64,000 bases of DNA from Chamaecrista fasciculata (Eukaryota > Streptophyta > Magnoliopsida > Fabales > Fabaceae), in the NCBI GenBank assembly GCA_003254925.1, contig QANZ01017797.1:89779-153778 (forward strand), written 5' to 3'. How positions within the stretch are numbered: position 1 is the stretch's first letter; every line of letters starts with the position of its first letter. The notes beneath the pieces are model-generated. The model worked only from the letters and a program-made list of their open reading frames with translations. It was not told the origin of the DNA and ran no database searches. Below are positions 36,543 through 49,231 of this stretch, one piece after another. The translations under genes were made by a program, and so were the position numbers.

Positions 36543-39393
36543 TTAAGCAGCAAGAACTATGATCACGATGAGAAGCACAATACCAAATATCACCAAGAGC
36601 AAGCATGTCTAGAAAATAGACAAACAAGGACACAGACGATCAACAATAATTACACACAGGAATCAGGCCAAAAAAAATAAATAATTACACACAGGAAGCT
36701 TAAATTAGGAAAGAGTGACCAAACTCCCAATGATCAAGAATAAAGACAACCTACAAGTCTACCATAAGTAGAATTACAGAACTGTAAGTAATTGTTTGTC
36801 ACTTTCACATCCCTCACCCCACTTCACACCAATATATTGGTTTAAGCAGAGCAGCCCAATTCTCATCATTCTTATTATTAAGAACCTTGTAGGCTTGTAC
36901 TTCAGGGCTCAGGCCTTTGTGGGGCCATGTAAGTTCAACTTGTTGAGAAGGTTTCCATAAACTGAACGCCCATATTAAATTAGATTAATCCTCGTAGAAG
37001 GTGTATCTACTAGGAATGCCATACATGTAGTATTAAATCATGGAAACAGGTGAAAACTATTAAAAACAAATACATGAATGAAAATTAAAAAGTGGAGATG
37101 AAGATATTACTAGAGATGAATTTGATCTTTGGGTCTTTGCAGCTTTCACAAGTTGAGATTTTGCTTCTGAAGTTGCTGCATGGGAACTTTCAATATTGGA
37201 TCCAATATCATCTACAAAATGGAAATCCTTGATTTAAGATGATAGCAGCTAGTCCAGACAGAGAATTGCCAAAGTTAATACAAAGATGTGTGTAATAAGT
37301 AAATATAAAAGGAAGACCATAAAGAAGGAGAGTGGGGAGACGGGCAGCTTGAGTTACCAATCATTGTTCCTTGCTCATGAACAAGCACAGCAAGATCTTT
37401 AAAAATCTCATTCACTTCACCAATTTGCTGTTGGATTTCCTGAATTCCATGATCACGTTCCTCAATTATAGCCTCATTGAAGGCAATCTCATTATCCAAC
37501 AACAAGACCTCCTGCCTGCAACGTGAACAATACGACATGTTGATTTTTGAAAGCCACCTTCGTATTATACTAATGATTCATGAATGCTTATAAATTATGG
37601 GATCAAATACAATGAAAGGCAGGATCCAATCATTAGTCTTGAGAGTTGAGACCAACTCCTCTGCACCACAAAAATGAAGTTAAAGAAAGAAACAACAAGA
37701 AGGAGATCTTTTGGTATCAGTTCACTTTCAGCCTAAAAATAAAATTGTAAATGAGTAACAGATACGCTACATCTAAATTACATTTTACAATAGTGTATAA
37801 GAACAGCAGAGGCTCTTATGACAAAGTATGCAATAATGAGATCAAAATAAATGTGTCAACCACTGATATGCTATCAATAAGACATGAGAAATTACCTTCT
37901 GGACTCCACAAGAAGAGCACGCTGCTCAGGAGTCTTATCCGAACCAATGTTAACCTCACTAGCTGTGTAACTGCAAAGCATGTAGAAAAGGCCCACATTA
38001 TAAGAAATATATGCATAGGTTATAAGAAGAAATAAGGAATAAAATTGCACTGGCAGCCACTGGAGAAGAACAAGTGTTCACCAAGAACCAAATGTATACA
38101 ATTTAAGCTGTAGCTTTCTAGAGATAATCTATTCTTCATTGTTGATAATCAATTCACTCCACGAAGTTGCATCCACATGCAAAAGGTACAACAGAAAAAA
38201 AAATTGTGGCCACAGTGTTGTTCCTTTTAACTCTTACAAACTCCAGTGACAGTTGATCAGTTACCTGGAAGGAAGAACTGCTTGCGGAATGAAAGGAGTA
38301 TATGCTGTTTCCCTTGTGGCTGCAAGCTGCTGTGCCTTCTGAAATTCTTTCAAAACTGCCTGAAAATCTTTCGCAAGTTTGGCATCTGCTATCTTCTTAC
38401 TTGCCTGCAAATGAGAAAGATATTGGGAAGGCCATCAACTATACAACATTTCCAGTCACATTCCCAAAGCTGACCATAGCATGTCTATACTCCTTACTAT
38501 AACTATTTACACACCATTGAACAGACCCTTTTGGATAAGAAAATTCAATACAAGATATAAGACCCAAACTTACACTAACTTCAGCATGGTGATCTATTTC
38601 ACTAGCCTGCTTTAGTTTAGCTGATGTATCCTTCACTAATTGCCCAATGTGTAGTCTGGTCTTGTGCCTGCAAATTACTTCCAGTCAGCAATAAAAGACT
38701 GGACACTTAAGCATCTAAAAAATTTTAAGAAAATGTGCAATTTTGAATGGATAATGACATATTCTATTCAAAAAGCAATAATGTACATAAAAAAGGCAGT
38801 GATGAATATTTTTAAAGTATAAATTGCAATACCATACATACTGCACTATAAGTTTTCTTCTCTAATTGATTCATGACTCAAATTTATTGATAGGTCCAAA
38901 TCAAGTGCAGCCTCAACCATGAATGAAAATAACAAACGCACAATGTTACTATTAAACGAAATCGAGCGACTTCTTTACATTCGAAACGTAGCTACCTCTT
39001 CCCAGTTTGGTTGCTCCAGACTCTAGAGGCTGGAGTTTTCTCTTGTTTCACCCAAAACCACATTTCAATCTCCTTACGAAATTAAAAAAGAATTCAAAAT
39101 ATATAATTCATTGACCCACAATTGTCGATGGTCCAAGTAAAACAAGAGAGTAAAGAGAAAATCACGCCCGGAAAATGAAATCCAAAGTGATGAACTCACA
39201 ATTTGTCGCGTAGGTCGGGCGTGTCTTTTGGGGTTCCGAGGGTATTGACGAGTCTCTGAAACGTTGAAACGGCGGTGTTGATCTGAAAGATACCGGAGGC
39301 TACGGCTTGCGTGGGGTTTTGGTTGGCATTCACGACGTTAACGTTTCGCCTGGAAGCGAAAGGCCGTCCAGCTTCAATATCCTGAAAACTCAT
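36543..39393 (-). CDS. SYP22: SYP2-type syntaxin (Qa-SNARE), SYP22-like
   Basis: Seven exons on the minus strand: 39393-39200, 38667-38574, 38404-38265, 37970-37896, 37515-37358, 37211-37111, 36608-36543. They give 828 nt and 275 aa, close to SYP21/22. All introns are GT-AG with closing phase. The protein starts [12 protein letters not shown]. An N-terminal helical (Habc) domain includes [20 protein letters not shown]. The SNARE motif (about 172-235) includes [20 protein letters not shown] and [14 protein letters not shown] with the zero-layer Gln (...HEQG or nearby). The last exon encodes only the tail anchor [20 protein letters not shown] (about 256-275). The family drives fusion at prevacuolar and vacuolar membranes. 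Whether it is SYP21, 22 or 23 is not resolved. Confidence 0.92.
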
Positions 39394-39536
39394 TATTGTA
39401 TCAACTCCCTAAACTTGAGAAAGAAAGAAAAGACAGACTCCACAATTTGATGGTGTTTCGTTTGGTTACAGCTCCAGGAAAGTTTGTTATTTGGCCCAAC
39501 AAATCAAGTTCAACTTCATTACCATAAATAATTAAT

Positions 39537-40053
39537 GGCTTAAGTGTTCTTTTCGTCCCCTAACTTTCGCAAAGGTCTCAATTTGGTCCCCTAACTTTTT
39601 TGTTGCAATTTTGGTCCCTTAACTTTTGAAAATGTCTCACCCTTGGTCCAAGTGCACTTCCAAGTCATGAAAACGCCTCCCCATAATGGTATTTTTTAAT
39701 CCACTTCACTTATATTTGCCACATCATTAATCAACTTAGCCTGCCAGATCAGTACTAACCACAGATGATGGATGAAGAAAGTGCACTTGAGACCAACAGT
39801 GAGATGTTTTCAAAAGTTAGGGGACCAAAATTGTAACAAAAAAAAGTTAGGGGACCAAATTGAGATCTTTGCAAAAGTTAAGGACCAAAATTGCAACAAA
39901 AAATTTAAGGAACCAAAATTGCAACAAAAAAAGTTATAGGACCAAATTGAGACGTTTTCAAAAGTTAGGGGACCAAAATTGAAATAAAAAAAAAGTTAGG
40001 AGACCAAATTGAGACCTTTGCGAAAGTTAGAGGACCAAAAGTGCACTTTAGCC
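39537..40053. mobile_element. TIR element, GGCTTAAGTG-related
   Basis: The left end is GGCTTAAGTGTTCTTTTCGT; the right end is inverted GGCTAAAGTGCACTTTTGGT. Arms contain repeated 'TTAGGGGACCAAAATTG' modules, more on the right (about six) than on the left. Flanks ATAAATAATTAAT and ATAAATAATTAAA match 12 of 13, longer than the usual 9 bp. It sits just upstream of the syntaxin gene's start. Confidence 0.75.
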
Positions 40054-40066
40054 ATAAATAATTAAA

Positions 40067-40643
40067 GGCAAAACACCCTTTCGTGTCTCTAACGTTTGTG
40101 GTGATTTTTAGTTATGCCCCTAACGTTTCATTTGTGTCAGTTGTGCCCCCAATGTGAAACGTTAGTTTCAATTATGCCCCCAATTTCAATCATCCACACA
40201 AAAAATACCATTTTCGCACGATTTGAGCTCGATTTTGATCAGATTTCATATGAGTTTTAATTTTCGGACATCACAAATTTGATTCCTTGAATTAATTTCA
40301 AAGATTAAGCTCAAAATAGCCTCAAATCCGAAGAAAATCGAACCCAATGAACCCTAAAAAGGACCAAAACGAAATTCAGCAAAACAAAGCATTTTTCTCA
40401 AAATTTCCATGTGCAAAATGATCCTTAGGAGCCGAAAATGAGTACCCATAAACTCATTTATCAAGACAAACTGAAACGAACACGAATCTAAGCTCAAAAT
40501 TTCCGAAAAACGGTACACTAACGAGGGTGGGGGCTTAATTAGAACTAACGTTTCATATTGGGGGCACAACTGACACAAATGAAACGTTAGGGGCATAACT
40601 GAAAATCACCGCAAACGTTAGGGGCACAAAATGGTGTTTTGCC
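40067..40643. mobile_element. MULE-like MITE, GGCAAAACAC family, copy 2
   Basis: Ends GGCAAAACACCCTTTCGTG and its inverse GGTGTTTTGCC are flanked by an exact 9-bp duplication ATAATTAAA (40058-40066 and 40644-40652). Length 577 bp, with about the same interior as the copies at 5675 and 53616. It inserted into the right-hand flanking duplication of the previous element. Confidence 0.85.
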
Positions 40644-41642
40644 ATAATTAAATAAAGGTTGAAGTTGAACTTGTATAAATAGCAACACAGTTTCAGTATT
40701 CATAGAACTAATTTAATTTTTACGAATTTGAATAATTTTAAAAATAATATTATTAATATAATATATATATATATAGGATGGATCCCATATAATTAAGTAA
40801 TGGAATTATTTTTTATTTAAAACTAATACAAATTTTTGAAAATAACATTTGCAAAAGTACAAATCAATTGAAATATTACATCCTGTCATAAAAAGGTTAT
40901 ACATACTATATATGATAAATTATTGTAGAAATGTGTGAAACATCAATTTTGTGCATGAATCTAATCTGAAGTAAACAAAATATGCATATTATATAAGTAA
41001 AAAATAAAAATAAACCATTTCTAATATAATCAATGATGGATGATCTTACTTAGATGTTATGTGGGGTTTACTTGCTCGTATATTTGAAGGCTAGATGCAG
41101 TGCAGTGTTTGAGAATTCCGAAATTAATCCTGTGGATGTGTGGTTGAATTTTGGGAAGAAGGTAAAGAAAGTATATGAAGAATGGTAGTAGTAAATGATG
41201 TGATTGTGATTGTGACTGTGAGGGATGAGAATGAGATTGGAAGAGTCATTGATGAATTTAGTGGTAGCTCTCTCTATGGCTGAAAGGCTTAGATTGTAAC
41301 AACATAGTGCTAGAATCAGACTGTTTAATTTGGAGCTAGTTTAGGCAATGAAGAACAAAAATGCTAATATGTACCGAGACTGTTCTGCTTTAATTCGATG
41401 GAAGATATTATTAATAGTTAAGGTACTGTTGAAAATATTGTTATTTCATATGTAGGAATAAAGGTAAATTTGACTAGCCAAGAGAAGATGAAGTGTTACC
41501 AAGTCTGTTTCTGACTTTCTGTTTGTTGCTTTAGTAATCCAACTTTATTTTAGGTGTCCAATATATTTGGAAAAATCCACATTTAATTAGCCACAAGATC
41601 ATTTAATTAATTTAAAGAATATAACTCTACTTTCTACCCTTC

Positions 41643-41849
41643 AAAACTAACATTTAATGTGCGTGAGTGGTAAAACTGGGGTGGAGTGCAAAGCGCATGT
41701 TTAGGGCATGCCCTTATGGTGGTTTTAAGTCTCACATTAGTGGGAAGTGAGTGTGTGTGAGTATTTAAGTAGGTTATATGGGAATAAAGACTAACACCTG
41801 CGTTAGGTGTTTTGTCTATTCCTATCTCTGACAAAAAAAAACTAACATT
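41643..41849 (+). mobile_element. SINE-like insertion with 12-bp target duplication
   Basis: AAAACTAACATT flanks the element at 41643-41654 and 41838-41849. The roughly 183-bp body begins with GTGCGTGAGTGGTAAAAC (A-box-like), has GGTTTTAAGTCTC (degenerate B-box) and ends GACAAAAAAA. Non-coding. Confidence 0.6.
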
Positions 41850-43070
41850 GACAAAAAAAATTAGATAATTAACTTGATGCATATGATTAAACATATATAC
41901 ACATCGAAAACAAAGTCAGGAAGATAAGGAATTAAATTTATACTTTTACCAAAAGATGGACTAAATTTATACGTTCGTCTTCATTTTTGTTTTTTTAGTT
42001 GCTCAAGGTATCTCCTAGCTTGATAGGTTAACAACTAATCATTTGCGAATCTGAGCTCCATTTAAAGATTTGTCATTGACCAATTGACAAACCAACCAAA
42101 CTTGTTTAAATTTTAATTTCATACATGTTGGATATAGCTGACAAATTAAGCTACTTAATAATTCATCATGATGCTTAATTCTTTCTAATTTCATTTTCCT
42201 ACTTCTTAGCATGAGGTGGCATATTTTATATCTTCACTTTGGGAACTTGGTTTTTATTTCTTGGGGTTGATGGTAGCATATTGAAATTTCATAAACGCGT
42301 TTACGGTTTACTCGTTCCTTTTTGGACAAAATGATTTTAACAAAATTTCAAACTAATGAAACGAATGAGTACCTTGTAAAACAGACCAAAGAATAATTCA
42401 ACAAAATCATATTATTATGAAGTCATATTTTCATTTCAATACATGCAATTGCTAACTAATCTTGGTGCATCATAGCTTATACTGCTTATTTAAATAACGT
42501 CCAATATAGATCAAATACAAAAGCTCTTTGTTTTCGTACTAAATATGAATATAAATACTTCGCATTTGAAGAGATATACTTAACTAAATTAAAATATTAA
42601 AAAATCATTTTATTTAATTGATAGTCAATATTTCAAAAATAAATCTAACAAGATTTTTTTTGACGAATTTATTATTGTCAAATTTATTTTTGAAGTTTTG
42701 TGGTAAAAATTTGTTACTCTTGTTAAAGAGTTTTGAAGGAAGTTTTAGGTTTTTTGTTACAAGAAACTGTGTGTGTATACATATTGCTATTTAAAGCGAT
42801 TAATTTATTTAACGTACACGCCTACGCGGTTAAGGAGTTATCATCTTTGATGAACTGATATAAATAAAAAAAGGATGATGTTATGGTGGCTGAAATCTAC
42901 ACATCTCTCCAAAAATATATATCAAAGAATTGAAAGTATAAAAAGACTTGAAGTTCAAGCTATCACATTAGTATTCCAAAAAATCCCAGAATATCACATT
43001 CAAGATAATTATATATATTTCTTTTTGATTAAGAAAATAATTGTCAAAGATGATGTGCTACCTTGGCTTG

Positions 43071-43262
43071 AAAATAAAATAAAAGTTCAAAGTCGTGAGT
43101 TCGAATTTCGTTGCTAATATAAGGAGGGATTTGTTAATAAACAATTTATAAATATCTCTATAAATACTCATAGAGCCAAAGGCCTGCTCTGGACTTAGTA
43201 ATCCATCGGGACCCAACTCACTTAAGTTTTTTCTTAAAAAAAAAAAAGTAAAATAAAATAAA
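43071..43262 (+). mobile_element. SINE-like fragment with A-rich flanks
   Basis: GAGTTCGAATTTCG near 43098 is a good tRNA B-box match, and the segment ends in an A-rich tail. AAAATAAAATAAA occurs on both sides (43071-43083, 43250-43262). The A box is missing, suggesting 5' truncation. The low-complexity flanks make the duplication weak evidence. Confidence 0.4.
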
Positions 43263-43546
43263 TTACGGCATTTAATGCTGATTTCAGTTTTTGCTCTCGA
43301 TAATCAAACTTGTTGTCGGAAAACTTCTCTTCTGGTTTTGATTGCTCTCCACGACGCTCGCACGTGCCACAAACGTGTTTCCAAGTCCTCTCAATTCTCA
43401 AATCAAAATTCAGTAACAAAAATCAAGACAAGAGCCATATCAATATCATATCGCCTGCGCCATTTTCTTCTTCTTCTTCTTCTTGTTTCACAGGTAGCTG
43501 CGACTTGATTTTTGCGGCGGAGATCTTGCATTCAAACCCTTTCACG

Positions 43547-44460
43547 ATGTCGGTCAGTACTTTTTCATCTTTCTCCCGATGCATTTCTCTATTCTACGTA
43601 CTGTTTCTATGTTTAAGATTCTTGAAGATCTTGTGATTACATATTTCACATTCTCCTTTTACAAATGCCATTTCTCTTAGATTTTCATTTTGCAATGCTG
43701 TTCTACTTATTAGGTAGTGCTATCTTTTTAATGAAATCTCAGCTCTAATGTATTTTCTTTTGATTTGGAAATTCCTCTATGTTTTGACTTTGAAATTATG
43801 CCCAACACACCTTCAATATCTGCTAATCCAGTTTATCTGACGTTTTTTTCTTGTAAATCCCCGTTTGGAAACTCTTTATTGATTCACACTTCTTTTAATT
43901 ACAAAAGGATCTGTCCACGAAAATTACAAGATATTACTTCCCCCCCCCCCACGCCATTTACTTGATAAGACCTGTAAAATGTTTATGTTGGCTTCTTTAG
44001 TTATAAATTATACTTCACTCCACGGGGGAAAGGTTCAAAACTGATATTGGATCTTGATTTAAGCAAATCAAACTGCTTTTCTCTTGCTCGTTTTAGGTTT
44101 TACAATAATCGAACTAATCTTAGAATTATTTACCCTACGTCCCTGCCAATAATTTAAACCTGCCCCTTTCACATTGTAGGTAGAGTTGACGTCTTAGGCT
44201 AGCTCATTTTTCTGATTTCATAATATACAACTATCATATCAAACTCATCTACTGACATTGCTATGGAAACCCAGAGGGCTGAATTCTTAAAGCGTCTATT
44301 GCAATACTGATGTTTATTTTCCCCATCTTGAAAAAGATTGAAAAGCTTAATAAATAAGTAGAAGGACATGCTGATTATAAACAATCCTATCCTTTCCTTC
44401 AAAGTTTGTATAAAAGATTGGAAAATGGTGAAGATGAACCATTAAACTTTCAGCTGCACT

Positions 44461-44496
<36 letters not shown>

Positions 44497-47408
44497 TTAG
44501 ACGACAGCAATGACATTATTTGGAAATAATATAAAAGATTAAACTGTGAACTTCCTTGTGCCTCATGCCTGATTGTATTATAATTTTGCTTGAGTAATTT
44601 CCAATCTTTTCCTTCAAAGTTTGTATAAAAGATTAGAAAATGGTGAAGATGAACCATTAAACTTTCAGCTGGACTTGATATGTTTAGTATTAGACGACAG
44701 CAATGACATTATTTGGAAATAATATAAAAGATTAAATGGTGAACTTCCTTGTGCCTCATTAATCAGATAACAGATTTTGGTAATTGGTAGGGAAACTCTT
44801 TTTAGTTTTTAATCAGTGACTCAAATGTATGATCTTAACCAAACTGAAAGCATAAAAGCAAGCGTCTGTCTCTTAGTCTATCTAATCGGAGTATGTCTAG
44901 TTATGGGTGATTAGAATTCTTTCAGATCAGTTAATGTTTAAAGTTGTTGAAAACAACATCTAGCTTGTGGTTAGGACTTCTGCCTCCGTTGTCTATACAA
45001 GCCTATTTTGGGGTTGTCTAAGAAGAATTTATTGCATCAGAATTAACCATCCATATTTAGACTCCTAGTTTTAAATGAACTGGACTTTTGCATATTTATT
45101 TATTTATTTATTATTTTTTTTTGGCTTTTCAAACTCCATGTTGCATCCCCCCTTTATATCTTTGTTGATGCATTAGATAGACGGTATAAAGATAATACAG
45201 TATAAATAGTAGTTATAAACATATGGGGTGTTACTCTCATTGTAGTAAGTAGCATAGATGAGTAATTTGCTTTGTCTTTGTTCTTTAGTGTGAGATTAAA
45301 ATGCTATAGCATATGCAGAGGTGGCTTTTTCACATGTTTTTTTATTAATTATGTTATTTGTTTCAGATAAAAACTGTTAAAGTCAGTAATGTTTCATTGG
45401 GAGCAACCGAGCGAGACATAAAGGAGTTCTTCTCATTTTCTGGTGACATTGAATATGTCGAAATGCAGAGGTCAGTTGGTTGTTTAATATATCCCCCTTT
45501 GTCCAGTGTATTTTTAATTTATTATTTTAATACAAGCAATAAGCTTATATGTTGTTGCAGTCATGATGAACGGTCTCAAATTGCCTATGTGACCTTCAAG
45601 GAATCACAAGGAGCTGACACTGCAGTACTACTATCGGTAACTTAGCTATCTTTATTTGATACTTAACTTTGTATTCTGCTATCTGTATTTTACACGAAAG
45701 GATTGCTTGTCAATATTCAAAAGAAACTGTATTGAGCTGACAAATGGATCTTTTTGCCTAGATAATGGAGGCACATTTAATCATTGAAATATTTGGAGTA
45801 GAGTCTACTTAAGATTCCCACATTGTTTCTCTTCTTGTCAAGGATGTTTCTTTCAACCCTTCCTTAATCATAGACAGACGTCCTGTTGAATATGAATTTT
45901 TTTTTATGTCCTTTACCTTAAAGCAAGAAAAATAAGATTTGGAATTAGTTTGGAGCTTCACAATGAGAAGAGGCACTATCATCTCTGAAGTCATTACTTA
46001 TAAGATTCTGTGATCTTATTGGATGAATGTTGTATAGCTTCATTTTGTCACTATTAAAGGTTTTTATCAGAGGAAACCTATTTCTTATCTAATCTAACAG
46101 AATTGTGAAGCTGAAAGTCTCCAAAGTCCTTTACCTTGAATGATGAAAAAAAAAGGATTTGGGTTTAGTTTGGAGCTTCACAATAAGAACAGGCACTATC
46201 ATCCCTGAAGTCAGAATCTATAAGATTATGTGATCCTATACTAATTTAATGGATGTTGTATTGATTTCTAAGAAACTTAGTGATGGGAATTTCCTACTCT
46301 GCTTTATATATGAGCTTCCTTTTCCTACTGGGCTATGTGGTGAAAACATCATTATTCAATATCGGATGGCTAGTCTGTGGAGTTTAGTACGAAAGCTTAT
46401 TGGTAATCTAAGCTTGTGTTGAATGCTCCTCACTATCTAGTAGCCATTAACTGTATTCTAGGCGATGCTATTTTCTGTAATGATCTGATTGTGTAGTTAT
46501 AGTCTCTTCCCACCCTTTGGGATGTATCTAAGTCTATCATGGCCTGTAAACTAATTATTGAGTTTATAATTTTGTTTACAGTATCTTCCAATTCCCTTTA
46601 GCATATTAGTTTATATAAACAACAATGTGTAACCAAATTTAAGAGTTTCATGTATTATAGGGAGCGACTATAGTTGATCTGTCAGTTACAGTATCTCTGG
46701 ATCCAGAATACAAGCTTCCACCTGCTGCCCTTACATCGTCTGTAAGCCTCGCAAAGAACCTCTGATATTGTTCCAAACTATTTAGATTGTTTTGGCCTAA
46801 GAATTGTGTGCAATGTTTAACAGGAGACAGCCGATAAAACTCCTGGTGGTACTGAAACTGCTTTACGGAAAGCGGAGGATGTGGTCTCCAGCATGCTAGC
46901 CAAGGGCTTTATCTTAGGGAAAGATGCTGTCAACAAAGCAAAGACTTTTGATGAGAGGCATCAGTTATCTTCAACAGCCTCAGCTAAAGTTGCATCTTTT
47001 GACCAAAAAATTGGGCTTACTGAGAAAATAAGTGTGGGTGCTACAGTTGTGAGTGATAGAGTTCGAGAAGTGGATCAAAAGTATCAGGTTTCAGAGAAAA
47101 CCAAATCGGCTTTTGCGGTTGCTGAACAGAAAGTCAGTACCGCAGGTTCTGCTCTAATGAAGAACCGTTATGTGCTTACCGGTGCTTCATGGGTAACAGG
47201 TGCTTTTAGCAAGGTGGCTAAGGCAGCTGGGGAAGTGGGACAAAAGACAAAAGAGAAAGTGGAGAGTGCCGAAGAGGAAGAGAAGCGGAAAATGGAGGAC
47301 CAGTATGCACAGGTTCTATCAGAGTCTCCAAAAGCTCCAGTAGCTCCAGCAGCAAGTGAGCAGCAGCATCCTTCCAAGCCTCCTCCTGCTCAGGGTTTAA
47401 TTCTTTAA
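43547..47408 (+). CDS. BPA1: BPA1-like RRM protein (binding partner of ACD11 family)
   Basis: Five exons, 43547-43552, 45367-45470, 45561-45636, 46661-46741 and 46824-47408, give 852 nt and 283 aa. The first exon codes only Met-Ser (ATGTCG|GTCAGT); the reading frame then opens IKTVKVSNVSLGATERDIKE. Residues about 4-75 are an RNA-recognition motif with a weak RNP1 (IAYVTFKE). The C-terminal half is alanine- and lysine-rich and helical, with repeated SAxAxxEQKVS-like segments, KNRYVLTGASWVTGAF and a Pro-rich tail (SKPPPAQGLIL). This architecture matches BPA1/BPL proteins, which bind the lipid-transfer protein ACD11 and restrain cell death. Exact member is not resolved. Introns 1 and 3 carry local tandem duplications. 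Confidence 0.88.
44391..44760 (+). repeat. Tandem duplication in BPA1 intron 1 with (AT)n expansion
   Basis: Copies at 44391-44566 and about 44604-44759 share CCTTCAAAGTTTGTATAAAA through ACTTCCTTGTGCCTCAT with few differences. The first copy carries an (AT)n run at 44463-44493 where the second has TATGTTT. Confidence 0.85.
45906..46263 (+). repeat. Tandem duplication in BPA1 intron 3
   Basis: Two diverged copies, about 45906-46037 and 46120-46263, share GTCCTTTACCTT, TTTAGTTTGGAGCTTCACAA-like and GGCACTATCATC segments in the same order. The spacing is about 215 bp. Confidence 0.75.
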
Positions 47409-48445
47409 TTTTCCTATTGTACATATCCTCTGCATATTGTTTCCATATGATCCCAGACTGAGGACCCTTCATTTTTCTTTATTATGGTTTGAGATTGAAT
47501 TTAAAATTCTAAACAGGTTCATTGGTTACTTGAACACTTTTGCAATTGCTTATTCTCATCTATAACAAAGATAAACTGTATTTCCTTGGTGTTGATTGTT
47601 CAATGATTTACCCTTGCCAAGTCAAAAGCGTCGTTAAAAGAATGGGAAGACTATTTCTGGGCGTTTAATTTATAATGATGCTCTTGAATCGATCTCCCTT
47701 CAATATATTATTAGGATATCTCGATATTTTCCTCTACCATCTTCGATCACATGGAAATATCTCCAAATGTAAAATGTTTGCTATTTGGATTCAGTCAAGC
47801 GTGAGGTGCTGCAGAAGAAATGGATTTAACCACTTCCCTTACGAGTTACATTAATCAATTATATATAATTGTGGTTTGAATTTTATTTCGAATTATTTTC
47901 CTCATTTATAACTTACAATACTAGTAAGTAGTAGGTAAGTAGTAACAATAAAACAAAGTGTGTACACTGGACCTTACCTATGTATATTTTTTTATATCTT
48001 TATTTAATATTGTTTGTTGATGGATTGAATAGAGAAAGTTTCTAAAAAAATAATATATAATTTTAAATTTATCATATTCAAATTTAAAATAAGATAGATA
48101 TAGTGACATGTTAAGATCAAAAAATAAAAAATTATAAAAATATATAAGATAAACTTTTTAAAAAATAAACTAAAATTTATTCCAAATATATAAGATCAAA
48201 AGTACAAATTAATTTATGTATATACATATGTTTGTGCATTTTTCATCTATAACTTGAGAGTAAATTTAAAATACTCTAAAATTATATATAATAATATAGA
48301 TAATTAATATTTAAAGAAAAATTGTAAATTTATAAATTTAATTAATAACTAATAGAAAAAAAATGTGTTAACTAGAATAGTCAATTTTTTTTTTGCCAAA
48401 TATAAAGTGTCAAGTCTTAAAAATTAGGATATGATAAAAGAAAAA
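47409..48445. other. 3' UTR and AT-rich spacer
   Basis: The first 200 bp or so is probably BPA1-like 3' UTR. The rest is very AT-rich with no open frame of recognisable family. Confidence 0.4.
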
Positions 48446-48957
48446 GGTTAAAGGATCATTTTGGTCCTAAATGTATGTCCTAATGTTCATTTTAGATATA
48501 TTATGTTTCAAAATGTTCAAATTGGTCCTAAATGTTTGCAAAATATTTCATTTTTGTCCCAAACTATTGAATATGGAATGTTTCAAGTTTAAACGTGACG
48601 AGTTTAAAGCTACGTATATATTGTTCTCCAAGAGTACTTTCTCTATCTAGTTGGGGCCGTCAGCAAACGAGGTCAATTTGGTCCTAAAATTAGACCGCTC
48701 GTTTCATACTCAAACAAGCAAAGTTGATCATATCTCTCTCGTTTTAAATTCGAATGTGACAAATTTAGAGCTATAAATTTCTGTTAACAGGTCCTTTATA
48801 CTTAAAATGAGAGATGAGAAAAATATGACCAAATTCAATAATTTGGGACCAAAGTGAAACATTTTACCAACATTTAGGACAAATATAAATATTTTGAAAC
48901 ATAATTGACGAAAATGAACATTAGGACATACATTTAGGACCAAAATGACTTTTGGGC
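48446..48957. mobile_element. Foldback TIR element with 9-bp target duplication
   Basis: Inverted arms of about 130 bp begin GGTTAAAGGATCATTTTGGT on the left and, inverted, GCCCAAAAGTCATTTTGGT on the right. An exact AAAGAAAAA duplication lies at 48437-48445 and 48958-48966. The interior resembles the interior of the 3536-5664 element (TCTATCTAGTTGGGGCCGTC versus TATCTAGTTGGAGTCGTTGG). Confidence 0.82.
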
Positions 48958-49231
48958 AAAGAAAAAATTGGAAAAACAAAGATGGTGTAAGAAAATTGGG
49001 AAATGAAAAATGGAGTGGTTGACAGGCACGCGATTATCTTGTGTTGTGTGCTCTGAGTCTCAGTAAGTATGCAGAGAGAGTCTCTAGGTTCACCATCCTC
49101 ACTCACTCGCCCTCGCCACACAACTCACCAACTCACAACTTGTTCATCCACCTCATCCCCATTCTTACACTCTTCTGCTTCCTCATCCTCTACCTCTTCT
49201 CCCATAGAACTGTTTTTGGTTTTTCTTTTTA

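Larger units (their letters stand above)
40653..43546. other. Spacer upstream of BPA1-like gene, with two SINE-like insertions
   Basis: AT-rich DNA without a recognisable gene. The 80-codon open frame at 42875-43117 has no family resemblance. The pyrimidine run CTTCTTCTTCTTCTTCTT near 43464 lies in the probable 5' UTR of the following gene. Two short elements are listed separately. Confidence 0.4.

Noticed and set aside
42875..43117. 80-codon open frame
   Set aside because: No domain, AT-rich composition, and its end runs into a SINE-like fragment.
49041..49231. Open frame with a hydrophobic end (IPILTLFCFLILYLFSH) just before a TIR element
   Set aside because: Could be a relic first exon cut by the element, but no downstream exon or family match is visible.
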